Made by a program: the position numbers and the translations under genes | Notes under the pieces: generated by a model | What the model was told of the DNA's origin: nothing | Databases searched by the model: none | Seen by the model: the letters and a program-made list of their open reading frames with translations, nothing else | Assembly: GCF_024763615.1 (NCBI RefSeq) | Contig: NC_077223.1 | Span: forward strand, 37,882,627 to 37,946,626 | From: Phlebotomus papatasi | Lineage: Eukaryota > Arthropoda > Insecta > Diptera > Psychodidae | Direction of reading: 5' to 3' | Length of the DNA stretch: 64,000 bases | Shown here: positions 20,717-31,900 of the stretch, piece after piece | How the letters are laid out: each line of letters starts with the position of its first letter | How positions within the stretch are numbered: position 1 is the stretch's first letter

Positions 20717-22212
20717 CACTATGCAACACGGTTTTTGTCTCAGAGGTCTCACTCGGTGCTTTTGATAGAGTCGAGTCTCCTGATTAAGAATATGGTTTTG
20801 GTTTTGCTCAATCACGTCACAATTTTTTTTTATTAATACTTTTATATTTTTTCTGCTTTGCCTTACATTATCCTTTATATCACAGGTTCTAGCGAACAGA
20901 ATTTAAAAATTGTGGGTCCATTGGAAAGGTCATTAATTGTGCTTCAATTTTGAACATTACTAAAAACTTTGTAAAACCACTCCTTCAGGGTGTAAAATTG
21001 GAGTTTCTCTAAAAACTGCCAAAAAATGGTCTTTGAGTGAGGTTGTAAAAAATTGTATAAAATAAACTAAACAAAATATTAAAAATCCATTGACACCAGG
21101 CGATAGGCACCACTTAGGACTACAATTTTGTTCATAGAAGACATCGCGCTATAATCACTCTAAATGCCTCATTTGTTGGTTTTTATCATTTTCCAAAAAT
21201 ATGAAATACCTATTTTAGAGCAAATTCCCTAAAGATAACTGAGAAAATATCTTTTAAAACTTACTTGAAACATACCTAAATGTTGAGATTCTTCTTTAAA
21301 TCGACCGGAGGACCATCAACATAATTTTCATTTCCATCCCCAATCAACATTCAGCCGCAAGAAGAAGCCCCTAAACTCTTTTTGGGATGCTCTTTTATGA
21401 TAAGTAGAAAAAGTATCAGCTGACATTTCGCGAACATATTTCAATGACTTTAGATCGTACTTTCACTTAAAATTAACCTCTACTAGAAATAGTATTAGAT
21501 GGATGGATATAAATAAAAAGAAACAAAAATTGTATTCTTAAAAGGTAAACTGAGAGCTTCGTATTTAGGGTTGATTTGGGATGGAAATGAAAATTATGTT
21601 GATGGTCCCCAGATCAATTTAAAGAAGAATCTCAACATTTAGGTATGTTTCACGTAAGTTTTAAAAGATATTTTCTCAGTTATCTTTAGGGAATTTGCTC
21701 TAAAATAGGTATTTCATATTTTTGGAAAATGACAATAACCAACAAATGAGGCATTTAGAGTGATCGGAGCGCGATGTCTTCTATGAACAAAATTGTAGTC
21801 TTGAGTGTTGCCTATCGCCTGGTGTCAATGGATTTTTAATATTTTGTTTAGTTTATTTTATACAAATTTTTAAAACCTCACTTTAAGACCATTTTTTCGG
21901 TAATTCTTAGAGAAACTCCAATTTTACACCCTGAAGGAGTGGTTTTACAAAGTTTTTTGTAATGTTCAAAATTGAAGCACAATTAATGACCTTTCCAATG
22001 GACCCACAATTTTTAAATTCTGTTCGCTAGAACCTGTGGTATAAAGGATAATGTAAGGCAAAGCAGAAAAAATATAAAAGTATTAATAAAAAAAAATTGT
22101 GACGTGATTGAGCAAAACCAAAACCATATTCTTAATCAGGAGACTCAACTCTATCAAACGTACCATGTGAGACCTCTGAGACAGAAAAAAGTTGTCAATT
22201 TGTTGCATAGTG
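20717..22212. mobile_element. 1.5 kb near-perfect palindrome, possible foldback transposon with TAA duplication
   Basis: The left arm 20717-21347 begins CACTATGCAACA; the right arm 21570-22212 ends TGTTGCATAGTG. The two arms of about 630-640 bases are reverse complements at very high identity over their whole length (e.g. GACACCAGGCGATAGGCA against its complement) around a 222-base loop. TAA flanks both ends (20714-20716 and 22213-22215). No transposase frame. The 3-base TAA/TTA duplication would fit PIF/Harbinger (inference). Confidence 0.85.
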
Positions 22213-22767
22213 TAATGCTTTTTTTAAATTCTTTTTAAGACAAAAAGAAATTTGAAAGAGAATTTTAAAAAGTCCCTCAATTTTTCTTTATTTTTTTTGG
22301 TCATGAAGGTTTCTCTTTTCTTCATTCAATTTCTACAAAATATTTTAGTTTAAAAGAAATATTATAAAAATATTTTTTGTTTGCTACAAAAGGTATGAAT
22401 ATAATATTTTTGTTGTAAAGGTAAATGCTAAGAAAATAGATAAAACATAAGAAAGACTATCTATTAAAATCTCCGTTATTTACCTGTGGGATTTCTTTCT
22501 TTAACCTTGTATCCGTGTATAGAGAATTTTAATAATAATACAAAGACTTTATCGCATTCACTATCCAACATTAGTGAGGCAGAAGCCAGGTACAGCATTT
22601 CTAAAAAAAAAGCAGCTGTATTTTGGTCAGAAAATAATCAAAAAAATATAGAAAAAATATAAAATTTAGCCTAGGATTTTATTACCATCGACAATGATTC
22701 TAGAATTGTTTTTTAAATTTTCTATTTATTGAAATTTAAATACAGCTCGCACTGGTTTCAATGCCTA

Positions 22768-23018
22768 CACTGAAAGAAATCCGAAAAAGTTAAAATAACA
22801 TTCCGGAAATGTTAATTTTACCCTGCAGTATTTATCCGAAATCGGTGTAAATATTACCTTTTTTAGGTGTATTAAGGGTTAAAGTTACCCTTTTCATGTT
22901 AATTTTACCCTCAAAAAGGTGTAAAATTAACATTAAAAAATGTTGATATATTTTTACACCTCAAAAGTTTTAAAGTTATGAGGAAAAAATGTTAATCGCA
23001 CCCTCTTTTTTCTCAGTG
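22768..23018. mobile_element. CACTGAG MITE copy 3 (complete, opposite orientation)
   Basis: TA|CACTGAAAGAAATCCG ... CCCTCTTTTTTCTCAGTG|TA, 251 bases, with good TA flanks. Confidence 0.82.
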
Positions 23019-23439
23019 TACTTAAATAAGGGTATTTTTATTCGAAATCTCCCTTTCGATATAAGGATCCCGCAGTTCGAAATGTCAATCTTTAAGTAGG
23101 CCTTTAACCCATTCGCATTTATCGCTAGAAACTAGATGATCTTGGACAAATTATTTGTGCTCAGTTTGTTGTCAAGGTTTTCCATCTCATAGCGAAATAT
23201 ACTCCGGGTCAGGGGCCCATCAAGCCTAATAAAAAGTGAAGATATTTTTCACTTTTCCTTGTAAAAATTTTGCAGCCGTTGCACCGCAACTTAAACAAAT
23301 TTTCTCGTAGTTCTTGTATTATTTCGGCGAACATTATGAAATATGTATTTTTAGATAGCTTTTAACGCACGATTTCGAAATATATCAGACTGATAAGTCA
23401 ATTCTCTTTAGGAAAAAACTTGCCAATACTCTTCAGTGA

Positions 23440-23862
23440 GCCTAAACACAAGTAGATTTTGATTCTCCAATAGTGTCTTGGATAAAAGGTAAATGGAACT
23501 CTATTTGAACAAAATGTCGTTGATGTTCGAAGAATTCAAATTCAATTTCGAATTTTCATATTAAATTTTCGAACAAGGTGTGGAAACTTTATCAAATATC
23601 ACACTAAAAACCTTGCAAAAGAGTTGCTTAGTGATTATGGAGTGATTAAATACTGAGGCAAGAACAGTAAGCGTCGTTGTTCTGTTTTATTTCTCACAAC
23701 AATATGAAGACCGTCACATTTTGACACTTGAGCACTTCGAAATTCGAACAGGATGTAACTTCCGCCACCTTGCGAAAGTATTAAGAAGTAAGAAAGTCTC
23801 TTTTTTGGATCTTCAAATAGATTTTCGAATTTTTCAAGATCTACTTCTGTACGGAATCGGGA
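23440..23862 (+). mobile_element. Family B foldback element, left arm only
   Basis: Runs from GAGCCTAAACACAAGTAG through GTCTTGGATAAAAGGTAAAT to AAGATCTACTTCTGTACGG, matching 4541-4965. The right arm is missing. The following TTCGGGATTTTGGCG repeats are simple sequence. Confidence 0.7.
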
Positions 23863-25724
23863 TTTTGGCGTTCGGGATTTGGGCTTTCGGGATTTTGATT
23901 GGGACCCATTTGTGGTGAAATTTCAACAAATTCTGCAAAGAAATAAATATTTTTGCAAAAAGTGACATTTCGTTAAGTGTAGAAAATCTTGACATCATCG
24001 CTTCAGAATATGACATCTCAATTTCGAAAAAAATGAAAGCTTGAAATTTTAATATTGATTTTGGTTTTAGAATTGAGGTGGGATATCTTGATTCGAAATT
24101 CCATTTTCGAAATAGAAAATCTCATTGAGCTTTATCCCGCTTGGTGTATCTTTTGACATATAAAGTCAGAGAAGCTTTATATTCGAAATGCTTTTGAAAA
24201 TTCGATTTTTCTTCATAATCCTTTAACATCGAATCCACACAATATTCCAATGAGATATTATTCTGTACGTTTAGTGTAAAAAGGGGTGCTCAGAATTTCC
24301 AGTTAATTCGAATGGATGAATTTAGTCCCTTTCTTGCATAAGATTTGGTTACAATTTCAGAGTGTTGTAATGCGAAGCTCAAGTCTTGAATACCGTCAAT
24401 TAAATTAACATCCCAAAATTGAGCAGATTTTAGACAATTTTCCTTTTCGAATCTTGGATTAGCATTATTATTTCACTGGCAGCAAATTCTGTAATAAAAT
24501 CTTCAAATAGTTTTTAACTTGATGTATTTCAAACATTTCTGGGAGGTTATTAAAAAGTTTGAAAAAAACAAAACCAAGACCGAAAGAGCCTTTGACGTTT
24601 CGAATCTTCTGGATTGTGTCTTGGATATTATGATTCTAAGGCATTTGACAGATGACATATAACTGTTTTTCTTTTATTTTAGAATACAAAAAATTGAATT
24701 TTATTATTTTTAGTAAAAGCTTAAATTTTTGTTCCTTAGATAAAATTGACAGTTTTCTATTACGACTAATGCGGAAAAGGTCTTGACAGGTGAAATTGAT
24801 ATTTGAGTCACTGTTTTTCTAAAATGTTATCACCAAGTTCATTAAAATATCCTATTATGTTTTTTTTATGTTGAATTTAATTTTCTGTCAAAAGTATTTA
24901 AGTGATCTTGGCGATTTTATCTCAGACACGAACCATTAAAGGAGATTTTTCAAATATTCTTTTTCGGAGATTTTCGAAATACCCTCGTTCAAACTGGCCT
25001 ATTTTTATAAAATTTGGTTTTCTCCTGACCAAAAGAACACTGCCACTTTTTCAATATTTGCCAAAAATTACCTTCCATCTTCTTCACTCAAATGTGCAGC
25101 ATTTGGGAGTGAATGCGACAACAGCATTGTATACAAAAAAAAACTCATGCACAACGCCTTAAATTTCAATCATAAATTGATACATAATATTAAAAAAAGA
25201 GTAATACGTTTAACATACATTTTCCTTATTTTTTAAACTTTTTTTTCTTATTTATTTCTCTAAATTGAATAAATATGAAAATGACACATTATTCCCCTTT
25301 TCATAGCTTTTTTCCCCTTATCAATTTAGAGACTTTACTTAACACTTTTATGTATTTTTTTTTTTAAATAGAGATGCTGAAGTGTCACTACAATTTGGAA
25401 GTTTATTTTTAACATTTAATTTTATTTTCGATATAATTCCTGATACAATTTTTTTTGAGCATCTCTTCAAAGAAACAACGATTGTATTTCACACAGAAAA
25501 AAACTTTGAACATTTAAAATCACTTGTTTTTAGCTGTATTTTCTATTAAATGAATATGTTTTTTGTTGATTCTGCGATATTGCTAATTGGGAAAAACGAC
25601 AACAGAAAATGCTAACGAATTTTATATCCTGGAAGATGATTTGACTGATTCATATAGAAAAAAAAAGAATTTAGATATAACTGAAAAAGAGAAAAACCGA
25701 ATTAATAAGTAAAACACCTCGTGC
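23863..25724. other. Intergenic: no gene seen
   Basis: A short degenerate GGGATTTTGGCGTTCGGGAT run near 23865. Segment 23920-24010 resembles 6130-6230, which lies just outside family B. The remainder is AT-rich without structure I recognise. It includes the 3' UTR of the minus-strand RhoGDI gene, with AATAAA (minus strand) near 25397. Confidence 0.45.
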
Positions 25725-25921
25725 TCAGTTCCAGTCTTTTTTGATCTCGAAGCTCCAATCCCATTTGAGGTGCTCATTTTTGTCGTCATCCGTGAACAGG
25801 GAGGTGACTGAGTAGGTGCCTCTGGCCATCATTCCGGACGGAGCCTCCTCGGGAGGTGTCGTGTAGCTCTGGAGATCAACTTTAGGTGGATAAGAGCCTA
25901 CCATATGCGCCATTTTGTCCA
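25725..25921 (-). CDS. RhoGDI: RhoGDI coding exon 3
   Basis: 197 bases: acceptor GGTTAAAATAG|TG, V-DKMAHMVGSYPPK to KKDWN and TGA. It completes the Val codon split after exon 2, giving the MGVPVDKMAHMVGSYPP join, the same length as the vertebrate protein at this place. Confidence 0.93.
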
Positions 25922-28900
25922 CTATTTTAACCACGAAAAAAATAAGATAAAATAATTCAAAGCCATTAAGTGCCATAAAAAAAAAACAATATAATTCTTA
26001 TTTTTTAAAATTTTCTTTTCCAATTTTTCTTTTTTAAATTCGAAAGTCCACTCGAAATCTCAGGAAATATCGACTGTAATTTTTAGTAGATGGAGTAGCA
26101 GAAGTGGAGTATGCATACGGCTTACGTCAACTTTTAATAGATTGGGGTAGCTCCAAAGGGTAGCGTAATATTTCTCGTATCTTAATGAACTAAGAAGCTT
26201 GCGGTTTGGTGGAAGATTATTAATTATTAATCGTATCGAGACACTTTACTTGTAGTAAATGTAATCTTTACAACGAGCTCGTATTGGAAAAATCTGCTGA
26301 TTGTAAAGTGCTGTGCAAAACCATATCCGCACCTCAGAATTTCTTGCTGTGACACAATATTGCAAATATATATTTAATTGTCTTTCACTTTTCTTTAGAA
26401 TAACTTATTACAAACTAGTTACAGTCAAAAGTAGAATTTTTGAACACACTTCTTAAGCTGGCTATACACTAGGCAAAATTTATTGCAATATTTCTTTTCA
26501 ATACCCAATATTGACAAGGATTGCCTCCACATTGCAAAGTTTAATTGGCATAAAAGTTTCAATATTGAAAAAAAATTGTCCTGTGTGTAGGCAATTATTG
26601 CAATATTTCTTTCAATATGGAGCATTTTTTTCAATATTTCATTTCATTATTTTGAATGGCTACACACTAAGCCAAATAATGTTAATAAAAATTTTCAAAG
26701 TCACATTGAAATAAAATTTCAAAGATATTCTAAATATCAAATTGATTTGATATTTTCTTCAATATTTTTCAATGGTCAGGAGGAATCTTTTTCGTTCAGA
26801 ACATCACAGAACCGCTGGGATTTTCTTGTTCATGAATGAAAACACATCCAAGATCAAAATCCAAGTCAGGACACATCTCTTCCTGCCTCCTCCAGAAAAT
26901 CCCAGATTCTCGGAATTCCGCTGTACATTTTGTCAAATCTTCCCAAGAACCCAGCTTGGTTAGCAGTTTTCATCTGGCTACTGCAGGAAATCATAGTTCC
27001 TTTGGAATTTTGTTGTGCACTTGATCGAATACATACAGAATTCCCAACAAATTGATCAGAAGATTTTTAGTGGTTCCTCCATGAAATCACAGATCTTCTT
27101 GGATTTTCTTCTGTATTTTGTCAAGAACACCCGAAATACTCAAGGAGAAATCTTCTGACCAACTTGGGTATTTTGGGTGTTCTTGACAAAGTACAAAAGA
27201 AAATCCCTGAAGAACTGTGATTTCCTGGAGGAATCAGGAGAAATCTTCTGACCAACTTGGGTATTTTGGGTGTTCTTGACAAAATCCAAGAGAAAATCCC
27301 AGAAGATCTGTGATTTGCTGGAGGAACCAGGAGAAATCTTTTGACCACCATGAATATTCCGGATGTATTTGACAAAAGATACAACAAAATTCCAGAACAT
27401 CTGGGATTTTCTAGAGGAAGTAAGGGAGAAGTCCTGACAAAGTCCTGGGAAGAATTGGGCAGGATATAGAACAGAATCTCTGGCCCTATCTATTATGATG
27501 TTCTGAGATGTCTTCCTGTTCATAAACATGCTAATTCCAAGAGTTTTTCTGTGTTTGAAAGGAACTGAATCTCTAACTAAAATGGTATTTTAATAAGTTG
27601 TAATATTGAAGTTAATTTGTTCAGTGTGTAGGCAAACATTGAAATATTGGTTTCAATATTCGCTTCAATATTGCAGTTTTATTTCAATGTCACTTTGAAA
27701 TGTTATTATTGCAATAATTTTCCTAGTGTGTAGACAGCTTTAGTAATATATTTCAAATATGGAAATTTTCAACAATTTTGCCCTGTTCAAAATTATATCC
27801 GCACCCCGTTTTTCGTATCTGGCAGCCCTACTGCCGGTCAAATGTCATTATTTCTTTCGTAATACATGTCAGTGAAAAGTTAGTGAGAATGCCGCGTGGA
27901 AAAATACTGAACGATTTCGAAATTGGGCAAATAATTGCCTACAAAAAGGTGAAACTCTCAAATCGAGAAATTGCGAAACGATTGAACCGGGATGAAGGTA
28001 TAATCCGCCATTTTTGAAGGATCCTGACGGATGTGATCAACAACGCCATCATGGAAGAAAAAAACTCATTTCTCAACGCACTGAAAGGAATATATATGCG
28101 CCTAGTATCAAACAGTGCTCGAAGTTGCAATGCAATTAGGGCCGAACTTAGCCTTAATGTATCACGGTCCACAGTTTGAAGGGCTATTAAACGATCACCA
28201 AACATTGTCAGATCCAGGATTATCCCTGCTCTGCGCCTCAAGCCTCAAACATCGCAGCGCGTTTGCAATTCGCAAGAGCAAACTTACAATAAGATTGGTC
28301 CAAGGTAAACCATTTCCGAAATTTTTTTTTCTTTTTTGACTCTTTTGACTTTGATGAAGTCAAAATCATTGACTACCACAAATGCTATGCAAAGAGGATG
28401 ATATTAGAATCCCTACATATAAAAAGACATCTCCCAGGATTGCTCGGATGATCCAATGACAAGGAGAGAATGGTTGCTGAGATGGTTACCTATGGTCTAG
28501 GGGAATTGGAAATTGAAGAAGGTCAACAACTGCCACAAAGGCTTGAAAAATAGTTGTTCAATAATTCATACAAAAAACAGTTGGCCTCAGATCAATGTCC
28601 AAGAAGGAGTACCCGCGACGAATTCCCAATTTTCCCTGGTAATTGTAGTGAAAAATTAGAGTATTTGTAGAAGGTCGTGCACATGATTGTTATTTATGTT
28701 ATGTATATATTTTTAATGTTTAGTAAATCCTCATTTGGAGTAGTAGACAGACAGTGCGGACAAAATTTCAGAGACAAATCACAGATTTGAGTGAGTTACA
28801 AGACAAAGAAATGTAATAACATTGTCTAAATAAAATTTCCCGCCTTTTTTAGCCACTGAGGAAGACGCGTTGAAGCGTCGAAAGCTTTGGCAAAGAATTT

Positions 28901-31900
28901 TGTGTTTTCCTGTCCTGAAAGAATTGCACCCCCTGACGCATCCGGAGGGAGTTCATCTCCTTGACCTTCTTACAACTCAACGGTTTTTGAAGCCTTTCGT
29001 CGCGGTTTCACTTACACTGTTTGTCTCCAATTCGAAACTTTCCCTTGTCTCCATTTGGAGTAATATGTTTCCAATAGAAGCATTTTACGCTCGCGTATTT
29101 TTCTTGTATATAAGAAGTTTTCAAATTATATCTAAAGAATTTTCACTAAACAGTAATATTCTAGAAGAGTCAAGGAGCAAATTTATGTAATTCTCTTCAG
29201 AAAAAATATAAACTTAATGTGTTGAATCTTCTGTCAAAGTTCAAGCATCTGGAAATGGTTTTGAATTAGGACATTTTACCCTAAGCAAAACTTTTCAAGA
29301 AAGAAAGGGATGTAAATTTTGACTTTCTGAAATTTTCCTAATCCAAAAGGCGTGCCAAAGGCACTAAGAATCTCAGCTGAGCAAGTGATATATTTTGAGA
29401 GAATTTTAATTTAATAGATAAGCCAAATCAAAAGTAAACATTCCTAATTGAACTTCAAGGTATAAATATTTAATTTTACGCATAATTTTGCGTAATTCAC
29501 TGGCACATAAAGCACCAAAAAAATTAAATAAATTTCTGTCTGATCTTCATCTTCTAAAAATTACAGTTTGATATAGATGAGTGAGATTTCAGTTACAAAA
29601 AGATTTAATGAAATGCCAATTGAGATTACTTCAAAATTAAACCATTAATTACCAGGTGCTTTTTTTCACAATAAAGCACAACATCATTTGAGATGGCATT
29701 TCAAAAATCCAGAAGCGCAAAAGAAAATCCGTGTGGATTAAATTGCAATAAAGAATGTTAATTAAAAAAAAGAGAAAAAAATTATATTATGTAAAATGAA
29801 TTACCTGGAACGCCCATTCTCAGTGTCTTCTGGACATACTTGAGTCCATGGACGATTTCTCGCTGCACAATAAAGTCAATTCGGATGCGATAGTGAACTC
29901 CCTCTTTAATCGTAAACGTTTTCTTTTTGAGCTTTGAGATATCCCCCGTGAGATCCAATACCATGTCCGGACGTCCAGTAACACAAAGGGCTAACTGCTT
30001 CACAATTACTTTCCTGGCGTCCGTTGCGTCTGTAATACATATAAAAAAAAACACCAACAAACACGGATGAGTCACGCTTTTATAAATGGAGAAAATTAGT
30101 TCAAGAGTGAGAGAGAGATGAGTCTGTAAACAAATCGCAAGCACAATGGGGACTTTCCGTTGGTCATCTTCCCGGAAAAAATACGTTTATAAAATGTCCT
30201 AAATTTCCCAAAGAAAAAAAAAAACGAAAACATCATCAAACAACTTGACATAGATCAATAATTTTCTATCTGAAAAGAAGATATTTACCAAATCAATAAG
30301 GGACACTTCATTTTTTTTTTCAAGTTCTCAGCACGAGACTTTCGCATAAAAAAACACACTTAACGATGTCTCGTGCGAAGAAAATGTGACATGATTTTCT
30401 CTCCATTTTCATTTTATTGGAAAAAATAAAGGAGAAGAAATTTCTCTATAAATCAACGAAGAACATTCTTTTAGTCGTTTGCTTTTCACATGAAAAAATC
30501 ATAAGAAAGTTGTTCAGGGAGGAATGACTGCTTGAAGATTTTTTTCCTCATCTTTATTTCTTACTTCAGATATTATTGAAGAAAAAATAGGGTAATTTGA
30601 GGGCATTCAATGTGGACTTACAGAAAAAAATATCTAATTTTTTATTAAATAAAATCTGAAAATATTTTTCAGCGTTTTTTACATCGTTATTCTATGTTGA
30701 CGTTAATTGATTTACAAATAAAAACGCTTTAATTTTTAATCTTTCGATAATTGTGCAATTAAAATAGAATTTACGATAAATAAAATAAATTACTAATTCA
30801 ATATCGGTTTATCACCTATTCGAATTGAGTCATAAATCACTTCATAATCGAGCCACAAAATAGGTAAGGGGAAAAGCAGGTCAATTCAGGTAGCTGATTT
30901 TTTTTAAAGACAAAGACTTTGAAAATGAATGAAAAGTTGATTTAGACAATTTATAGACAGATTTCGAGATACGATAGAAGTCATATTTCCGTACGTGTAC
31001 AGAGAAGCCGATGATTCTTCAGTGAACTTATAGGGTGTACTTTGAAGACCCAAGTGTTTATCTCTCACCGTTTAGACTTTAGCTCTAACACAAATACGTA
31101 TGGAGCAAATCTTAAGAATCTAAAAATTGCAATATAATAGTGATTCATTAGGCTTAGAAGATGTAACGAGGTACAGAGTTATTACAGGAGTCCCACAAAC
31201 ACGCATATTTTCGGAATCCAAAGGAAACCGCGTAAAAGGCCTCACTGTTCTCAAGTTACCACTACATAATCGGCATTTCTTTGTATTGATTCCTGTTACG
31301 ACTGTTTGGTGATTTGGAGCGAAGACTAGAGAAAAGAGTCGAGATAGGGTCCACAAAGAAAAGTCGGTATTGCAGAAATACTTGAGAACAGTAAAGTGCT
31401 AAAAAATACAAGTTTATTGGAATAGAACCATTTTATGCACCTTTAAAATTTAAATACACGTAGAAGAATTCTTTAGAATGAGACCAAACAGAAGTAGATT
31501 TTGATTCTCCAATAGCGTCTTGGATAAAAGGTAAATGGAACTCTATTTGCACAAAAAGTCATTGATGATCGAAGAATTCAAATTCAATTTCGAATTTTCA
31601 TACTAAATTTTCGAACAAGGTGGGGAAAATTTATCAAATATCACATTAAAAAGCTCCCAAAAAAGTTGCTTTTAGGGATTATGGAGTGATTAAATACTGG
31701 GGCAAGAACAGTAAACGTCGTTGTTCTATTTTTTTCCTCACAACAATGTAAAGACCGTCACATTTTGATACTTGATCACTTCGAAATTCGAACACAAGCT
31801 CCTGTCAAGTTGGCCTTTTTATATGGAGCTATTTCACTGAGAGAGATCCGAAAAAGTTAAAAGAACATTCCGGAAATGTTAATTTTACCCTGCATTATTG

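Noticed and set aside
27121..27529. Minus ORFs with a repeating peptide (ISPGSSSKSQIFWDF-like)
   Set aside because: Periodicity comes from the 95-base DNA array, not from a repeat protein; no start context and stops in one unit.
28852..28891. Calling the hairpin a functional hammerhead ribozyme
   Set aside because: Only the CTGANGA and GAAA strands are visible; no third helix or NUH cleavage site could be placed by eye, so it is reported only as a resemblance.
28870..29190. 106-codon plus ORF
   Set aside because: Begins inside the dispersed hairpin; the other hairpin copies have no matching frame.
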